In this document: piece after piece, positions 40,871 to 53,741 of the stretch
Numbering within the stretch: position 1 is the stretch's first letter
Layout of the letters: every line of letters starts with the position of its first letter
Source of the DNA: Smittia aterrima
Lineage: Eukaryota > Arthropoda > Insecta > Diptera > Chironomidae
Length of the DNA: 64,000 bases
Direction: 5' to 3'
NCBI GenBank assembly: GCA_033063855.1
Contig: CP093831.1
Span: 25,668,001 to 25,732,000 of the forward strand
The notes under the pieces: generated by a model
What the model was told of the DNA's origin: nothing
Seen by the model: the letters and a program-made list of their open reading frames with translations, nothing else
Databases searched by the model: none
Translations under genes and position numbers: made by a program

Positions 40871-41151
40871 AACTTAATTAATGATTTTGATCTCTTTTGG
40901 GAAATATTTTTTTTCAAAAATTATTTTTTTGTTAATGAAATGCTCGAATTATCTACGTTAATTAATTTCTGTGAATCATTTTGTCAGAAGAGCGCAAAAA
41001 TCTTGTTTTCAATTCTATGAAAATAAGTTAACAAACGTTGTCACTGAGATAAGATGAGAGACAACATAACAAAGATAAGCTTTCATTTTAAAGCCGAGAA
41101 TCGCGAATTATCTCTCAGTTTCACAAAATTAGTGGACGTTCAAGCATTGAA

Positions 41152-41949
41152 ATGAAGTTGAATTTAATTCTAGCTGCGATTGCTTTAAATTTTGGTTTTG
41201 CCAACTCAACAATAACTTATCCTTCTGCAGTTTTCGAAAAGCTTGATCAGATCGAGCCACTCATCACGAATTATCACATTTACAAAGAAGGAGATGCATC
41301 GCTTGGCAGATTTGTAGAACTTTTCCAGCAAATGAATCCGTTAATCACCAAAGACGTTTACAATGAAACAATCGAAGTTATCACGAAAGGCGTTGCAAGG
41401 CTTTCATCGCTTGACAGCGGAATGAAAGAAACTTTATCAAAAGAAAAAGAGAACTCTTGCATTTTGAGTCTAAAAATATTTCTCGATCAAATAATTGAAC
41501 AATCTGGTTTTGCTGTGTCAAACTGCTTAGAGATAAGCGACCCAAGTGTTTTTATTAAGACCAGCGATTATTTAGAAGATTTGAGGGAGACAATTAAACA
41601 AATCAGAAAACTTCCTTTGGTTATGATTAAACCTTTTATTGGACGAAATGTTTTCACTCAAGCAAAGGAAATTGCTGACAGGATTCAAGAAGTAAGTTAC
41701 TTCAAGTAACAAACATTTCTCTAATTGATTTATAATTTTTTTCAGCTTTACAACTTGGAAGTCTCTGACGATGAAGAAACATTTGCGAGACTTTTAGAAA
41801 AAATTAACATTTTCACAATCGCATGGCAAGACGAACACTTTGCAGTAAAATTATGTGTCGAGGACATTGAGCAAAGCATGAAAAATGCTCACGCGGCTAT
41901 TAAAGCTCAATTAATAGTTTGCAGAAGTTTCAATGGAAGAGCTCGCTAG
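41152..41949 (+). CDS. Secreted four-cysteine helical protein (247 aa)
   Basis: Two exons, 41152-41691 and 41746-41949, joined in phase 0 (GTAAGT donor, TTTTTTCAG acceptor). A clear signal peptide MKLNLILAAIALNFGFANS is followed by an amphipathic, mostly helical protein with four Cys: NSCILSL and SNCLEIS in exon 1, KLCVEDI and IVCRSF in exon 2. This spacing suggests two disulfides. There is no enzyme motif. The layout is like small dipteran secreted proteins of the DUF725/TsetseEP type, but the match is by general look only. Two possible N-glycosylation sites (NSTI, NETI). Confidence 0.75.
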
Positions 41950-42119
41950 ACAATAAGATTCGAACAGCTTGATACTACAAAACTTCTTCCCTTAATGTTT
42001 TCTGCCTCGTGATTGAAAAAATAAATTAATATTTGCAAGTCTGAACAAAATTCCGATTTGTGTTTTAATTAAGAATTAGTGGAATTTGTCGGAAGGAAAA
42101 TATTCAGAGTTTATATAAA

Positions 42120-42185
42120 TAACAAAGCTCAAGGGACACAACATTGCTATAAAGCTTGGGTTCGAATCCCAAAGAAAACACAATA
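42120..42185 (+). repeat. B-box-containing sequence, divergent copy
   Basis: TTGGGTTCGAATCCCAAAG (B box 42159-42169) forms a perfect short stem, but the upstream part hardly matches the other B-box repeats and no cloverleaf can be folded. Possibly a tRNA-derived relic. Confidence 0.35.
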
Positions 42186-42720
42186 TAAAACACTTTTATT
42201 AAAAATTCTTTTTTTTGCAAAACTTTCAACATTTTAGAGTTTACTCTAATTAATGTTGATCATTGTTTTCAGGTAATAAAAATATTTATTGTCAGATTTA
42301 AAAGAAATTCCTTGCCCAGGTTAGCCTTTTTCTCTTCAGCTGAGTTTTCTCAAGAATTTAAACTAATTTAATAATCTAATGTGAGTAAGAAATGTAGTTC
42401 ATACCAAATTCTATTTTTTTGTATTAAAAGGTTCTAAATAAATTGATTAACTAACAAGAAATTCGCGTTTGAACCGGTTTTCAGTTTTAACGACAATTTC
42501 AAATTTCCGCTTCACAAATTGATCCGCAAATTGAACCGCAGAGCGCGAGAGTTTCGCAAATGAAAAAATATTAAATTAGCTAGTTTCTATTACGACTTTA
42601 ACATCAGAAATATCACAAATCAAAGCATAGGTAAGTTCTTATTCAATTAAAATCAAAGTTTTCTTATAATTCTTCATAAATTTCGTTTTACAGAGAAAAA
42701 GAAATAAGAACTCAAAGAAA
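42186..42720. other. Intergenic and 5' UTR of spindle-E
   Basis: No other gene seen. A 5' UTR intron is visible at 42631-42693 (GTAAGT...TTTTACAG), leaving a short leader exon ending AAAGCATAG and 27 bases before the ATG at 42721. Confidence 0.5.
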
Positions 42721-45700
42721 ATGAGTTCTGTATCAATGAATTACCGTCAGGTTATCATTGATCGACTAAAATCTAGACAACGAAAGACTGAAACACCACA
42801 GGCAACTGAACAACTCATCAATTACAAAGCAGAGATCCTCGAAAAGATTAAAAATAATCATGTGACGTTGATCTCAGCTCCAACAGGAATTGGAAAGGTT
42901 AGAGTTCAATTTTCGTATGATTTGTTGCCTTTCTAACATTAAAATACATTTTAGACAACAAAGGTCCCTCAATTCATCCTCGACGATGCTGCTTCACACA
43001 AAAAAACTTGCAACATTCTCGTCAGTCAACCAAGAAAAATTGCTGCAATCACAGTCGCTAAACGAGTTGCAGAAGAACGCGGATCTGAGTTGGGAACTGA
43101 AGTTGGATATCAGGTTGGACTTGACAAGAAAGCTGACATCGACACTCACTTGCTTTACTGTACAACTGGCGTTATTCTCCAGAAGTTAATTCAAGATAAG
43201 TCCATGGAGAAGTACACGCACATAATCTTAGATGAAACGCATGAAAGAGAATTGGACATGGATCTTCTCATGACGTTGATTAAGAAACTTCATCTCCACA
43301 ACTCGATGAATACAAAGATTATTCTCATGTCCGCAACATTAGATGAAGATCTGCTCATGAAATATTTCACGTATCACCCGACGATTGTTCCAGAAATTGT
43401 AAAAATCGATTCGAAACGAAGTTTCGCTATTCGTGAGCTGTACCTGGACGACTTGAACCAGGATTTACAAGATGCAAGCATTACCGCACCATCTATCAGA
43501 CTTGAAACCTATCAAGCAACAGTAAAAATTATCAAAAAGCAATTGGCAAAGAGTCAGAACTCGATTCTCGTTTTCTTGCCTGGAATTTACGAAATTTTTG
43601 CTCTTTACACGATGCTCAAGAACGACGAAGAAATTGAAAACGCTTCTCTTCTTTGCATTCTTCACTCATCACTTCCAGTCGCTGAACAACAAATCGCATT
43701 CAAGCAGACGAATAAGCCGAAGATTGTGCTCAGTTCAAACATCGCTGAGAGCTCCGTAACAATCAAAGAAATTGATTGCGTGATCGACTTTTGTCTCACG
43801 AAGTACATTGATGTCTCTGGTCAATCTACGAACGCAGCTTTGAAGCTTGATTGGGCTTCTCAGGAGAGTTTGAAGCAACGAGCAGGTCGAACTGGACGCA
43901 CATGCGATGGCACAGTGATTCGTATGATTTTCCGACGTTTCTTCAAAGGTTTGAGAGAAAAAACAATTCCTGAGATGACGCGTTGTCCTTTGGAGACAGT
44001 TGTTCTTCACGTTAAAATGCTTCAAGACATTCCATCTCAATTCCTACGAGGCGCACCGAGTCCACCTAAAGAAGCTGCCGTCCTGAAAGCCTTGAACATT
44101 CTCAAGGAACTTGGAGGAATTCAAAGACTGACAAGCGATGGAACGTTTGACTCACGCGACGGAGAATTAACTTTCGTTGGACACATCATGGCAACACTTC
44201 CGCTAGACGTTCGTGTGTCAAAGTTCATCATCTTGGGCTACGCTTTCTCAGTGTTGGATGAAGCAATCATCATCGCAGCTGGCATGACTGTCAAGAACAT
44301 CTTCGTTAACAATTATCGAAGTGAACTTGATAACTTCGTTCGTCAGCTTTCGTGGGCTAATGGATCTGGTTGTGATTTCATCGCAATCCTCAATGCTTAC
44401 AGTCTCTGGTCCTACAGCTCAGAGCAAGGGCACTTTGTCAACTGGAAGGAAGAGAAGAATTGGTGCGATCGATTCAATCTCGATCGAAAGAGTCTTCACG
44501 AAATGCGAAACTTAATCAACAACATCAAATTTAGATTGAAAGGAGCAGAAATTGAATCTGCAAGTGGAAGTCTCGCCGTTAAGTGGTTGCAGAAGGAGAA
44601 GCCTTTAGTACTGAAGATTTGCCTCGCTGGAGCATTTCTCTCGAACTTCTTCATCGTCGCCGACTCGTCTGAAATAAAAGAAATGGACATTTACAAAACG
44701 TTCAGAGCAAAGAATCCATTGAACACAATCATCTTGAAATGCAAGGATCCAATTAGTGTTGGCGAAGTCTACGAAGAGCAAATCAAAAGAAAATTCGTTG
44801 CTGCTCATATTTGCAATGATATCAACGAAGTTGAAGTCGAATTCGAGAAAGGTTCATCGAAAATCTTCGTTTCATTCCCAAAGAGTCAAAGCATTGACAG
44901 TGGATCAGTTGCTAGCGAAAGCTTGGCTTCAATTTCTGTTCCTGGTAAAGTAGCTCCTGAAGTCTACAAAGCTCTCAAACTTTGTCAAACCGGCCACAAG
45001 TTTACTGTGGACACGATGGACGAAACACAAGCAGAGAAATATGCAGTCGAACATGGAATTGGAACATTCAGCAACTTTGGCGAGTTTAAAGCAGATAAAA
45101 ATTACTTCAAGCGTCCGGATTTGGTTGCCATTCCAACTACATGCACCAAGGAGTTGCTAGGAGTTGTCTCTCACGTTGAACACATTGGCAAGTTCTTTAT
45201 TCAACCAAGATTTGCTGAGTTCCGTGTTCGTAAGCAAATTGAAGGTTCTCTACCTGAAAAAGCTTTAAAAGCTTTCGAGATAGAAGATCTGAAACGTAAT
45301 CAGCTTGTTATCGTTTACCAGAAATTTATTAAACGTGCAAAGGTTGTGTCTGTTAATCATAGCACCAAAGAAGTCACTTGCTTGCTCTTCGACTCTGGAA
45401 AAACCGTCAAGTTGCCAAGCGATCAAGTTTTCATCGTTCCAGAAAGTGTTAAGCATTTATACGACATTTCTCCGCAATGCTTTGAAGCTTCACTTTGCGG
45501 CATTGGACCAGCAATCTACAAATGTTCTCAAGGAAAGTGGACACAAGAAGCCAACGAGAAGTTCAAAGAATTTGTTCTCGATAAAACTTTCAAAGTCGAA
45601 GTTTACTCAGTCAACAGCGAAGTCGCAAAAGTTACTTTGTTCACACGGGAAAGCGTCAACATCAACTTATTGTTAATTGAGGAAGGATTCGCTCGAGAAC

Positions 45701-46791
45701 ACGAAGAAAACTACATTAGCAAGTTCGATCAAATGATCCGTTATCAGAATCAGAGCTCCAAATCAAATTTCTTCGACGCTAAAGAAGAATTCGAGCAACG
45801 CGAGAATAAATTTGCTAAGATCGAAGTTCCATCGCCACCAAATAATCGTTGCAATAGCTTCAGCTATGTCAATGGACCGACGACACCTTTAGAAGTAAAG
45901 ACCGTGCGATCAACACTTGTCGAAGCTTCGAATGAAGTGAGAATCAGTCCGTTGTCAGTGAACTCTGTATTGCTCTTGGATGATCCCGGAAACTTCTATG
46001 GTCGCATCCTCGTGAGCTCGCAACCAACGACAAATCGACGAGAAATTATTTTGCATCAGACTTCGCTCATGCCGAACGTTCCAGGAACCGCTGAGATACT
46101 TTCTTTATTGTTTGCTCCAGCTGTTTCATTCATTCGAGATGAAACCAAATCAAGATACGCTGCGATTCGCTATGGACTTGGAGCTAGAGATGATGGAAGT
46201 CCATTTTTCGTTGAGCATGATTCGATTCTTCCAGTAAATGTTCTAATTAGTGACCACGACTTCGAGGAAATCAACAAATTGAGATCGATCTTATCAACTA
46301 TTTTGATGACGCAGCCGAAACCTGAATTATTGAGTGACGAAGTCAAATCGAAACTTATGAAAGACATTCGCTCATTGGTTGTAAATATTTTCTCAAAGAC
46401 TCGTCCAGTTTTGCCGCCTGCGTACACTACGATTTCACCTAAATGGGAGATGTTTGAAGCAGAGGACTCTCCTAACTGCGCTGAGTTCAGCCCAATCTCA
46501 TATCCTCCGCTTTATTCGTTCAACACTAAAACACTTCGCGAAAAGCTCAACAAGTTTGTTGAGGAGATGAACTCGTAAGTTTTAAATAATTTTATTAAGT
46601 TTTTCTTTCTCTAACAATTTCATTTCAGAATGAAATTAACTTTGTCATCGAGAATCACTTACACTTGTCCTTTGTGTGAACGCAACTTTGAAGACAATAT
46701 GAGCGCTCTCATCCATTTGGACTCAAAGATGCACAAGAACAGCGAAGAAATCTTCAAGGAAATCGAAGAAGCTTATCAGAAGATCAAGTAA
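42721..46791 (+). CDS. spn-E: Spindle-E / TDRD9 DExH-box helicase with Tudor domain (1,319 aa)
   Basis: Three coding exons: 42721-42897, 42955-46574 and 46629-46791, exactly 1,320 codons. Helicase motif I APTGIGKTTKVPQF spans the first junction. Motif Ia QPRKIAAITVAKRVAEERG, motif II DETHER (about residues 152-157), motif III SATLD and motif VI QRAGRTGR (about 367-374) follow. Then come the HA2-like region, a Tudor domain at about 840-905 (RAKVVSVNHSTKEVTCLLFD), and in the last exon a C2H2 finger CPLCERNFEDNMSALIHLDS followed by KMH. This is the TDRD9/spindle-E order. The protein acts in germline nuage, where it is needed for piRNA amplification and transposon silencing. Motif II reads DETH, within the family's DExH pattern. 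Length is close to fly spindle-E (about 1,430 aa). AATAAA lies at about 46852. Confidence 0.95.
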
Positions 46792-47012
46792 ATTATTTCA
46801 TTAAAAACAAAATGAATTTATTGTTAAAAAAACTTTTCTTTTATCGTCATCAATAAATTAAGTTTGACACTAAAATATTACGCGTAGTAAATGATTCAGC
46901 GAAGCAACACACGAAAATATTTGTTCTCTGTTTCGTTTTCTAAATTATTTCGACGCAATCAACCTTTATACGCGTTTACAAGTCCCAGATTCAACGCGTT
47001 GAAAGCCAGAAT

Positions 47013-47085
47013 GTCTTCGTAGTCTAGGGGTTATGACGCGGGTTTAACACACCCGAGGTCCCCGGTTCGAGACCGGGCGAAGACA
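47013..47085 (+). tRNA. tRNA-Val (AAC), plus-strand copy
   Basis: A 73-nt cloverleaf with acceptor strands GTCTTCG and CGAAGAC perfectly paired, anticodon stem CGGGT/ACCCG with loop TTAACAC (anticodon AAC) and T arm CCCGG-TTCGAGA-CCGGG. The discriminator base is A. Identical to the minus-strand copy at 47172-47244. Confidence 0.93.
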
Positions 47086-47171
47086 AGTGACTTATTTTTT
47101 TTATTTTATTTTTAATTTGGTTTATTATTTAAAAAAAAAATAAAAGAAAAAAAAAGCAAAAAGTAAGTCAC

Positions 47172-47244
47172 TGTCTTCGCCCGGTCTCGAACCGGGGACC
47201 TCGGGTGTGTTAAACCCGCGTCATAACCCCTAGACTACGAAGAC
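47172..47244 (-). tRNA. tRNA-Val (AAC), minus-strand copy
   Basis: Exact reverse complement of 47013-47085, with 86 bp of A/T-rich sequence between the 3' ends. About 4 bases of 5' flank and about 11 bases of 3' flank (AGTGACTTA) are also mirrored. The two genes face each other, and their T-runs share the spacer. Confidence 0.93.
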
Positions 47245-47380
47245 ATTCAGGCTTATTCCATCGATGAAGATCTTTGGCCAAAAGCCATTCGGTTTCTGCG
47301 AGCCATGAAATATTTTTATCGTATGTTGACCCAAATTGTTTATTTTATTTGTTTTATAATTTCTGACAAGTTTTTCCATA

Positions 47381-49004
47381 TTAATCAACAGCTTCTCTCT
47401 TCTTAAGTGAGATCATACATTTCTGTACGATTTTTAAAGTTAACTCGAGCTTTAACTCTAATTCTTCTAATTTAAGTGAAGATGTCACTTCGTATTTGCG
47501 CAAGAAATTCGCGAGCAGAGTTTTCATGAACATCATTCCATATCTCCAACCAATGCAAATCCTTGGGCCGTTCGTGAATGGAATGTAAGCGTAAGGATGA
47601 ATCTTTTTCAAACGCTCTGGCTCAAAACGTTCAGGAATGAACAAATGAGCATCCTCTCCCCAAAACTTTGGATTTCGATGAACTTGGAAGACAGGGATGA
47701 CGATTGTGGCTCTAGTCGGAATTGTGTAATCTCCTGCGAAATAATGAAAAGTTAATTAAGAAATATATTTAATTTTTTTAATGTTACCAATTTCGAATTC
47801 GCCAGAAGATTTTCTAGCAGCAATTGGAATAACTGGGAAGAGTCGCATTGTCTCCTTCAAAACCAATTCAAGATAAACGAGTTTGTTCAACGAAGCATAT
47901 TCAACAGGAGAGTCGGCAGATCCAAAAACTTCCTTCAATTCATTGAAAACTTTTTCTTGAACTTCTGGATGAAGAGCGAGCATTAGAATGCAACTAGATA
48001 TAACAAGCGCTGATGTCTCGTGACCAGCTATGATAGTAATATTGATTTCATCTTTTAGTTCTTCTTCGTCTAATCGATATCTCGGGTCACACAAAGTGTT
48101 GATGTAATTTTTAGATCCGATCGATTGATCATCATCGCTAACCTCTGAAGATTCTAAAATTGAATCACTTTTCTTGTTTCGCCATCCTTCAAGAACTTCA
48201 TCAGCGATTTTAAGAGCTCCTTGATGAAAATGCTTCTGCTCAAGTTTGTAGAGATTCGTGAATTTGTAAATTGCTTTGACTTTAGAAGCAATGTTGAGCA
48301 TTTTCTTCATAAGAACATGCGCTGCCCTAATTGAAATCAAATGATTAAAATTAAAATAAGTTTGAATCGAAATTCACTTACATTTCGATATTATGAAGGT
48401 ATTCGTTGTTAAGAGCATCGCTTTGAATGTCTCGATCAAGGTCCATCGTTCCTTTAAGCAAACTCTCGAGAGTACAAGCTGAGAGATAAAAGTAAATGTC
48501 GAAAGGTTTCCTGTCGAGCTCAACGGCAATGTTCTTCACAAAAAGTTTTGATTTCTCATCGAAGATTGGAACCAGCTGTTGAAGAACGTTTATACTGAAA
48601 GCGGGATTCAATATTTTCCGATGAGCTTTCCACCTTTCTCCGCCAGATGCGACCAAGCCTTTCAAAAGTGAAAATATTTTGTAAAAAGAAGCTTTGTCCA
48701 TGCAATGAGGAGAGTTGAGAACAATTTTCAAAGCTTCAGGAGTGTCGGCGAAAACAAGAAGCTCTGGCCCAAACCACATCGACGTAGGAGATTCATATCC
48801 AACAGAAATTGTTGTGACCGTTTGAAAAATCTTTTTCGTATCTCCAGTTAGAAACTTGTGTCCCATTCCGACGAGTGGCCATCCTCTCGGGCCTGGAAGC
48901 TTCGAAGCTAAGTAATACAATCGTCGTCTGCTCCATCGAAATCTCGCGTAAAATCCGAAAAGGCAAATGAACAAAGCGAACAAAAAAGAATTCACCAGCA
49001 ACAT
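47381..49004 (-). CDS. Cytochrome P450, CYP4 clan (504 aa), array member 1
   Basis: Three exons: 48382-49004, 47788-48326 and 47381-47733 (623, 539 and 353 bp), in phase. N-terminal membrane anchor LLVNSFLFALFICLFGFY, proline hinge LPGPRGWPLVGMG, I-helix AGHETS (308-313), K-helix ETMR (366-369), PERF, and heme loop FTNGPRICIG with the axial Cys at 447. These show a full-length microsomal monooxygenase using NADPH-P450 reductase. The AGHETS and heme loop sequences and the three-exon layout suggest a CYP4-clan enzyme near the dipteran CYP313/CYP325 group; family assignment is tentative. Typical roles are oxidation of fatty acids, hormones or xenobiotics. Confidence 0.92.
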
Positions 49005-50142
49005 CGAAACTAAGCGAAAGTCTTCGATTAATTCTGTGGAAAGTTGTTCAATCGAATCAGTAATTTTCCTTTTTATAATTAACTATTTGAAGCTTGAAGT
49101 GTTTGAGCGAACTGAAGATTTTCCTTTTGCTATGGCTTATAAGCTAAACACTGCCCAAGTTTCATAAAGTGCTGTCATTGTCTAGATCCACAAAAATATT
49201 ATTTTATTAAACATTTGACTTAAATATTTGTAGCAAAATTGCGATGATGCAAAGCGATGAGGATTGTGAGCTATACACGCAATAAAATAAAGGATAAACA
49301 CTGTCTGTGTCTTAAAATGCTAAAAGCAAGAGCACCCCATGGAGAAAACTTTGCTAAACTAGTGTTGCTATTGAGACCACACAAACGGCAATTTAATCAA
49401 TGTCTCTGAAAACTGGAACTCACTGGAACTTGGAACTCACAATTCCAATTATAGCCAGAGCAGAAAAGTTAGCCTGCAGGATGATCCATGGATCCAAATA
49501 GATGCAGCGATTTAAAGTTTATTATAAATGATAATTAACTTCAAAAAGTTTTACAGTTAAAGTCATGACAACGTTCACTGATAAATAAGGAACCGAAATA
49601 TATTAAAGTTTTTAAAAGAAAGCATTTGTGACATTCGATTTAGAGAGTGTTCACGAAAGTAATTGCGCTTTTTGATTTTATCATAAAAAGGAAACAAAGC
49701 AACATATTTTATTGAAATCTCTGGTAGTTGAAAGCTAATTTATATCGCATTTTGATAAACTACTCCTTATCCTGAATTTTATCCAACGAAGTGTGAATTT
49801 TAATTTTTTGTCGGATGATAGACATTATTATTTTGCTTAACCTTCGGAGACTCTGTCACTCGCACTTTTTCTTCGATATTTGAATTTCTTGTCGTCTTTA
49901 GCTCCTTTTAGTTACTTCTTCAATTTTCTTTTGACTAGAGACCAGTATCTATCAATTTTGTTAGGAGAACTATCAGTTTAGCGGAAGAAATACAACATTG
50001 AAAGTTTTTAAACTAATAAAATAAAATTTTCAAGATTGCAGAATCCTTCCAAATAGTACTTTGATGGATCGTAGTTTGATGAATGATCAACCACTCTAAA
50101 TATTTATTCTGACAAAACTTCTGTCATCTTACGATTTCCACA
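49005..50142. other. Intergenic between P450 members 1 and 2
   Basis: No gene seen. Bases 49010-49320 (upstream of member 1) recur upstream of members 2 (51770-52085) and 4 (56320-56655) and probably carry the shared promoter. The rest, 49320-50100, is unique AT-rich sequence; it lies where members 2 and 4 are followed by the next gene. Confidence 0.5.
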
Positions 50143-51765
50143 TTAATCAACAGCTTCTCTCTTCTTAAGTGAGATCATACATTTCTGTACGATTTTCAAA
50201 GTTATCTCGAGCTTAAATTCTAGCTCTTCGTATTTAAGTGGAGATGTCACTTCGTATTTGCGCAAGAAATTCGCGAGCAGAGTTTTCATGAACATCATTC
50301 CATATCTCCAACCAATACAAATCCTTGGACCGTTCGTGAACGGAATGTAAGCGTAAGGATGAATCTTTTTGAAACGTTCAGGCTCAAATCGTTCGGGAAT
50401 GAACAGATGAGCATCCTCGCCCCAAAACTTTGGATTTCGATGAACTTGGAAAGTACCGATGACAATTGTGGCGCCCGATGGAATTGTGTAATCTCCTGCG
50501 AAATAATGAAAAGTAAATTAAGAAATAAAATTAATTTTCTAAACGTTACCAATTTCGAATTCGCCAGAAGACTTTCTAGCAATTGTTGGAGAAACAGGAA
50601 GAAGTCGCATTGTCTCTTTAAGAACCATTTCAAGATAAACGAGTTTACTTAACGAAGCATATTCAACAGGAGAGTCGGCAGATCCAAAAACTTCCATCAA
50701 TTCAGTGAAAACTTTTTCTTGAACTTCTGGATGAAGAGCGAGCATTAGAAGACAAAATGACATAACAAGCGCTGATGTCTCGTGACCAGCTATGATAGCA
50801 GTATTGATTTCATCTTTAATTTCTTCTTCGTCTAATCGATGTTTCGGGTCGCACAAAGTGTTGATAAAATTTTTAGATTTTCTCGAAATGTCATCTTCGC
50901 TAACCTCTGAAGATTCTAAGATTGAATCACTTTTCTTGTTTCGCCATCCTTCAAGAACTTCATCAGCGATTTTCAGAGCTCCTTGATGAAAATGTTTTTG
51001 CTCAATTTTGTAGAGATTCGTGAATTTGTAAATTGCATTGACTTGGTAAATTATGTTGAGAATTCTTTTCATGACAACATGTCCTGACCTAATTTTAAAT
51101 AATTATTTATGTGAACTTGCAAGAAAAACAAGTTTGACTTACTTTTCAATGTTATGAATGTATTCGTTATTTAGAGCATCGCTTTGAATGTCTCGATCAA
51201 GCTCCATCGTTCCTTTAAGCAAACTCTCAAGGGAACAAGCTGAAAGATAGGAAAATACGTCGAAAGGTTTCCTGTCGAGCTCAACGGCAATGTTCTTCAC
51301 AAGAATCTTCGATTTTTCATCGAAGATTGGAACCAGCTGTTGAAGAACGTTTATACTGAAAGCAGGATTCAATATCTTCCGATGACTTTTCCATATTTCA
51401 CCGCCAGATGTGACCAAGCCAGTCTTAACTGTAAACATTTCGTAAAAAAAAGCTTTGTCCAAGCAATGAGGAGAGTTGAGAACAATTTTCAAAGCTTCAG
51501 GAGTGTCGGCTAAAACAAGAAGCTCAGGCCCAAGCCATATCGAAGCAGGTGATTCATATCCATCGGAAATTGTTGTGGCTGTTTTAAAAATCTTTTTCAA
51601 ATCTCCAGTTAGAAACTTGTGTCCCATTCCGACAAGTGGCCATCCTCTCGGACCTGGAAGCTTCGAAGCTAAGTAATACAGTCGTCGTCTGCTCCATCGA
51701 AATCTCGCGTAAAATCCGAAAAGGCAAATGAACAAAGTGACCAAAAAAGAATTCACCAGCAACAT
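50143..51765 (-). CDS. Cytochrome P450, CYP4 clan (504 aa), array member 2
   Basis: Exons 51143-51765, 50550-51088 and 50143-50495 with the same lengths and phases as member 1. Anchor LLVNSFLVTLFICLFGFY, hinge LPGPRGWPLVGMG, AGHETS, ETMRLLPV, PERF and FTNGPRICIG are all present. The C-terminus KKREAVD is shared with member 1. Last-exon coding was read directly from 50143-50495 and is uninterrupted. Intact and presumably functional in the ER membrane. Confidence 0.92.
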
Positions 51766-52103
51766 CGAAACTATGCGAAAGTCTTCGATTAATTCTGTGG
51801 AAAGTTGTTCAATCGAATCAGTAATTTCCCTTTTTATGATTAATTAATTAACTGTTTGAAGCTTGAAGTGTGTTAGCGAACTGAAGATTTTCCTCTTGCT
51901 GAGGCTTTTATCTGAGCTAAGCACTGCCCAATTTTCATAAAGTGCTGTCATTGTCTAGATCCACAAAAATATTATTTTATTAAACATTTGACTTAAATAT
52001 TTGTAACAAAATTGCGATGAGGATTGTGAGCTAAACACGCTATAAAATAAAGAATAAACACGCATTGTCTAACTGTGTCTTAAAATTTCTTTAGAAATAT
52101 AAA

Positions 52104-53729
52104 TTAAAGATCCACAGTCTCTCTCTTCTTAATTGCTATCATAGATTTCTGCGCGATTTTCAATGTAATAACGAGTTTATATTCTAGCTCTTCGTATTTA
52201 AGTGGAGAGCTCACTTCGTATTTTCGCAAGAAATTCGCTAGCAGAGTTTTCATGAACATCATTCCATATCTCCAACCAATGCAAATTCTTGGGCCGTTCA
52301 TAAAAGGAATGTAAGCGTAAGGATGAATCTTCTTGAAGCGATCAGGCTCAAAACGTTCGGGAATAAACAAATGAGCATCCTCGCCCCAAAACTTTGGATT
52401 TCTCTGAACTTGAAAGCATCCGATGACGATTGTGGCTCCAGCCGGAATTGTGTAATCTCCTGCGAAATAATTGAACATAAAATTTAGAAATAAATTCACT
52501 TTCAAACCTTACCAATTTCGAATTCGCCAGAGGACCTTCTTGCACTAACTGGACCAATTGGAAAGAGTCTCATTGTCTCTTTCAAAACCATTTCAAGATA
52601 AACGAGTTTTTTCAACGAAGCATATTCAACTGGAGAGTCGGCAGATCGGAAAACTTCCTTCAATTCAGCGAAAACTTTTTGTTGAACTTCTGGATGAAGA
52701 GCGAGCATTAGAAGACAACTTGATAACACAAGCGCTGATGTCTCGTGACCAGCTGCTATTACAGTATTGATTTCGTCTTTAATTTCTTCTTCATCTAATC
52801 GATGTCTCGGGTCGCACAAAGTGTTGATGTAATTTTTAGATCTTCTCGAATGATCATCATCGCCAGCCTCTGAAGATTCGATAATGTTATTGTTCTTCAT
52901 TTTTTCTCGTTCTTCTAAAACTTCATCAGCGATTTTCAGAGCTCCTTGATGAAAATGTTTCTGCTCAAGTTTGTAGAGATTCGTGAATTTGTAAATTGCA
53001 CTGACTTTGTAAATTATGTTGAGCATTTTCTTCATAAGAACTTGCGCTGTCCTAATTGAAATCAATTTTTTAAATTTTAAATAAAGTTGAATCGAAATTC
53101 ACTTACATGTCGATATGGTGAACGTATTCGTTGTTAAGAGCATCGCTTTGAATGTCTCGATCAAGGTCCATCGTTCCTTTAAGTAAACTCTCAAGGGAAC
53201 AAGCTGAGAGATAAAAGTAAATGTCGAAAGGTTTCTTGTTGAGTTCAACGGCAATGTTCTTCACAAGAAGCTTCGTTTTCTCGTCGAAGATCGGAACAAG
53301 ACGAAGTAGAACATTGAAATTGAAAGCAGGATTTAATATTTTCCGATGAGCTTTCCACATGTCACCGCTAGATGTGACCAAGCCTTTCTTTAGTTCGAGA
53401 ACATCGTACAAGAAAGATTTGTCCATGCAATGCGGAGAGTTGAGAACAATTTTCAAATCTTCTGGAGTATCAACAACAATGACAAACTCTGGTCCAAACC
53501 ACATCGACGCAGGAGACTCAAATCCATCAGAAATTGTTGTGGCCGTTTTAAAAATCTTTTTTAAATCTCCAGTTAAAAACTTGTGTCCCATTCCGACGAG
53601 TGGCCATCCTTTCGGTCCTGGAATCTTTGAAGCCAAGTAATACAATCGTCGTCTGCTCCATCGAAAACTCGCGTAAGATGCCAAAAGGCAAACAAACAAA
53701 CCGAACAGAAGAGAATTCACAAACAACAT
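52104..53729 (-). CDS. Cytochrome P450, CYP4 clan (505 aa), array member 3
   Basis: Exons 53107-53729, 52513-53051 and 52104-52459. The start is the ATG at 53727-53729 (MLFVNSLLFGLFVCLL), aligned with the start of members 1 and 2; the frame is open a little further upstream without an ATG. AGHETS, ETMRLFPI, PERF and FMNGPRICIG (Thr to Met) are present. It ends KKRETVDL, as does member 5, and its upstream sequence is unlike that of members 1, 2 and 4. It therefore belongs to a second subtype of the array. Confidence 0.92.
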
Positions 53730-53741
53730 CTCGTTACACAA

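Noticed and set aside
49320..50100. Possible missing P450 gene between members 1 and 2
   Set aside because: No P450 motif (ExxR, PERF or heme loop) is found on either strand; it is unique AT-rich sequence.
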